The notes below the pieces were generated by a model that saw only the letters and a program-made list of their open reading frames with translations, was not told the origin of the DNA and ran no database searches. A stretch of DNA of 22,066 bases from Eisenbergiella sp963559585. Its GTDB lineage: Bacteria; Bacillota; Clostridia; Lachnospirales; Lachnospiraceae. The stretch lies in assembly GCA_963559585.1 (NCBI GenBank), contig CAUWLJ010000062.1:1-22066 (forward strand), written 5' to 3'. The first letter of the stretch is position 1. Each line of letters starts with the position of its first letter. The position numbers were made by a program, and so were the translations under genes. Positions 20,933-22,066 of the stretch are shown in pieces.

Positions 20933-21802
20933 ATGGCTGAATTTAAGATTATAACGGATACTACGGCGGATCTGCCGAAGGAGTACATTGACAGGAACGG
21001 GCTGGGGGTGATGGTGCTTCCCTATATTATAGACGGTATTACCTACGGACTGGGGCAGGAGATGGAGGTAAAGGAGTTTTATGCTGCCATGCGGGGCGGA
21101 AAGATGCCCACCACCTCCCAGGTGAATCCGGAGGCGGCCAGAGAATATCTGGAAAAATACCTGCAGGAGAGCAGAGAGCTTCTGGTATTGTCCTTTTCCT
21201 CCGGCTTAAGCGGGACCTATGGCAGCGTGTCCCTGGCGGCCAGAGAGCTGATGGAGGAGAGGGGAGACTGTAAAATCATCGTGTTGGATACTCTGGCCGC
21301 CTCCCTGGGCGAGGGGCTTTTGGTACATAAGGCAGTGCAGCTGCGCAGCCAGGGAAAGAGCCTGGAGGAGACGGCGGAGTGGATCGAGGCGCATAAGCTG
21401 AACCTGGTGCACGTTTTTACTGTAGATGATCTGTTTCATCTGCACAGAGGCGGAAGGGTGAGCAAAGCAACTGCCATCGTGGGTACACTGGCCGGCATCA
21501 AGCCCCTTCTGCATGTGGACGATGAAGGCCATCTGATTGCCCTGGGAAAGGTGAGAGGAAGAAAAAAATCGCTCCATTCCCTGGTGGATATGATGGAGGC
21601 GCGGATCGGAAGCTGGCGGGGTGAGAACGACTGCTTCTTTATCAGCCATGGGGATTCTCTGGAGGATGCAGAGTACGTGCGGGAGCTGGTGAAGGAACGC
21701 TTCGGCATTGAGGAGTGCATGATCAACTTTGTGGGGCCTACCATCGGCGCCCATTCCGGTCCCGGAACCATTGCGCTGTTTTTTATGGGGGATGTGAGAT
21801 AA
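20933..21802 (+). CDS. DegV family fatty-acid-binding protein
   Basis: A 289-residue cytosolic protein of the DegV family. By family knowledge, members bind a fatty acid and can present it to fatty-acid kinase FakA (the FakB role). The start FKIITDTTADLP is the hallmark, followed by PTTSQVNP, the SFSSGLSGTY ligand loop, LHRGGRVSKATA and IKPLL, then SHGDSLEDAEYV and a C-terminal GAHSGPGTIALFF. ATG 20933 is chosen with GGAG 6 nt upstream; the ATG at 20921 is the one built into the leader element. It has its own promoter and a leader of about 175 nt with pseudoknot element D. A small unknown gene starts at its stop codon. Which lipid it binds is unknown. Confidence 0.93.
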   Translation: MAEFKIITDTTADLPKEYIDRNGLGVMVLPYIIDGITYGLGQEMEVKEFYAAMRGGKMPTTSQVNPEAAREYLEKYLQESRELLVLSFSSGLSGTYGSVSLAARELMEERGDCKIIVLDTLAASLGEGLLVHKAVQLRSQGKSLEETAEWIEAHKLNLVHVFTVDDLFHLHRGGRVSKATAIVGTLAGIKPLLHVDDEGHLIALGKVRGRKKSLHSLVDMMEARIGSWRGENDCFFISHGDSLEDAEYVRELVKERFGIEECMINFVGPTIGAHSGPGTIALFFMGDVR

Positions 21803-22050
21803 TGATCAGACAGGAGGAGCTGTCCTTTCTTTTCATACAGAAGGAGCCCCAGAGCGGGAGCTGCGATGGGATGCGCTTTTACCTGAGAAAGGGGAAGGAC
21901 TGCATTCAGGCCTACACCTACCCGGACCGGTTCTGCTTCGGGAAAACGCCGGAGGAGGATAAGGCTTTAAAGGAGTTTCCCAATGAACCGGAATCTATGG
22001 CCAAGATCACGGAATGGCTGAATGAACAGCTTGCCGGCGGAAGGTACTAG
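21802..22050 (+). CDS. small conserved-looking protein of unknown function
   Basis: 82 residues beginning MIRQEELSFLFIQKEPQSGS. The ATG at 21802 shares its first base with the degV stop (TAATG), so translation is probably coupled to degV; a GGGG/GTGAG stretch lies just upstream. The protein is mixed polar, with Arg, Lys, Glu and several aromatic residues (FCFGK, YTYPDRF), no membrane segment and no signature I recognise. The frame could start earlier at 21715, but that region is degV coding sequence. I see no terminator in the 16 bases left after its stop. Cotranscription suggests a link to DegV function, but that is only context. Confidence 0.75.
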   Translation: MIRQEELSFLFIQKEPQSGSCDGMRFYLRKGKDCIQAYTYPDRFCFGKTPEEDKALKEFPNEPESMAKITEWLNEQLAGGRY

Positions 22051-22066
22051 AGCGTGTTTGAAAATT

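Noticed and set aside
1..22066. tRNA or rRNA genes, insertion sequences with terminal repeats, replication origin, restriction, toxin-antitoxin or defence genes
   Set aside because: I looked for them on both strands and saw none that could be supported; only the Rpn-type fragment at the left edge is mobile-element-like.

Overview
The window looks like a chromosomal segment of a spore-forming, strictly anaerobic, moderately GC-rich Clostridia member, most likely Lachnospiraceae. The evidence is gene content: spoIVA and a SpoVAF/GerA-type germination protein (endospore former), class III ribonucleotide reductase nrdD-nrdG (anaerobe), a T-box leader on tyrS and a DegV protein. This placement is inferred from gene content only. 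Every gene called is on the + strand; the long antisense ORFs are shadows of GC-rich codons.

Layout. 1-360: the 3' end of an Rpn-type nuclease/transposase-like gene and its terminator, AT-richer than the rest. 400-1088: a doubtful small ORF that runs into the promoter and T-box leader of tyrS. 1136-2527: tyrS and a strong terminator. 2542-4155: spoIVA with a candidate sigma-E promoter. 4340-5353: an anchored extracytoplasmic protein of unknown function. 5356-9602: a nucleoside/nucleobase salvage cluster of purine nucleoside phosphorylase, a cytidine deaminase fused to an amidohydrolase, and an AzgA-type permease. 9659-9735: a 14-bp GC-rich tandem repeat. 9804-13446: greA, an MBL-fold hydrolase, a membrane-anchored MutS-like ATPase and rnhA. 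13443-13698: a cluster of palindromes. 13811-14044: a tiny membrane protein. 14093-15268: a class I aminotransferase. 15308-18997: nrdD-nrdG-dut, a dNTP-supply operon with its own promoter, candidate NrdR boxes, an upstream direct repeat and a leader hairpin. 19003-20637: the germination protein. 20724-22050: degV coupled to a small unknown gene.

The most notable observation is a structured leader element present four times, always on the + strand and directly before a start codon: tyrS (1136-1201), the MutS-like gene (11153-11253), the 55-residue membrane protein (13704-13805) and degV (20830-20926). Each copy has an 11-bp hairpin whose 9-nt loop (CCGGAGCGT or CAGGAGCGT) is complementary to ACGCTCCG(G), which ends a few bases before the Shine-Dalgarno. 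This predicts a pseudoknot. The hairpin arms differ between copies but stay paired through compensatory and wobble changes. The CTCC in the 3' strand can pair either with GGAG in the loop or with GGAG of the ribosome binding site, a simple on/off model for translation. I cannot match it to a known RNA family from memory. It is either an undescribed translational regulator or a dispersed repeat that carries a ribosome binding site.
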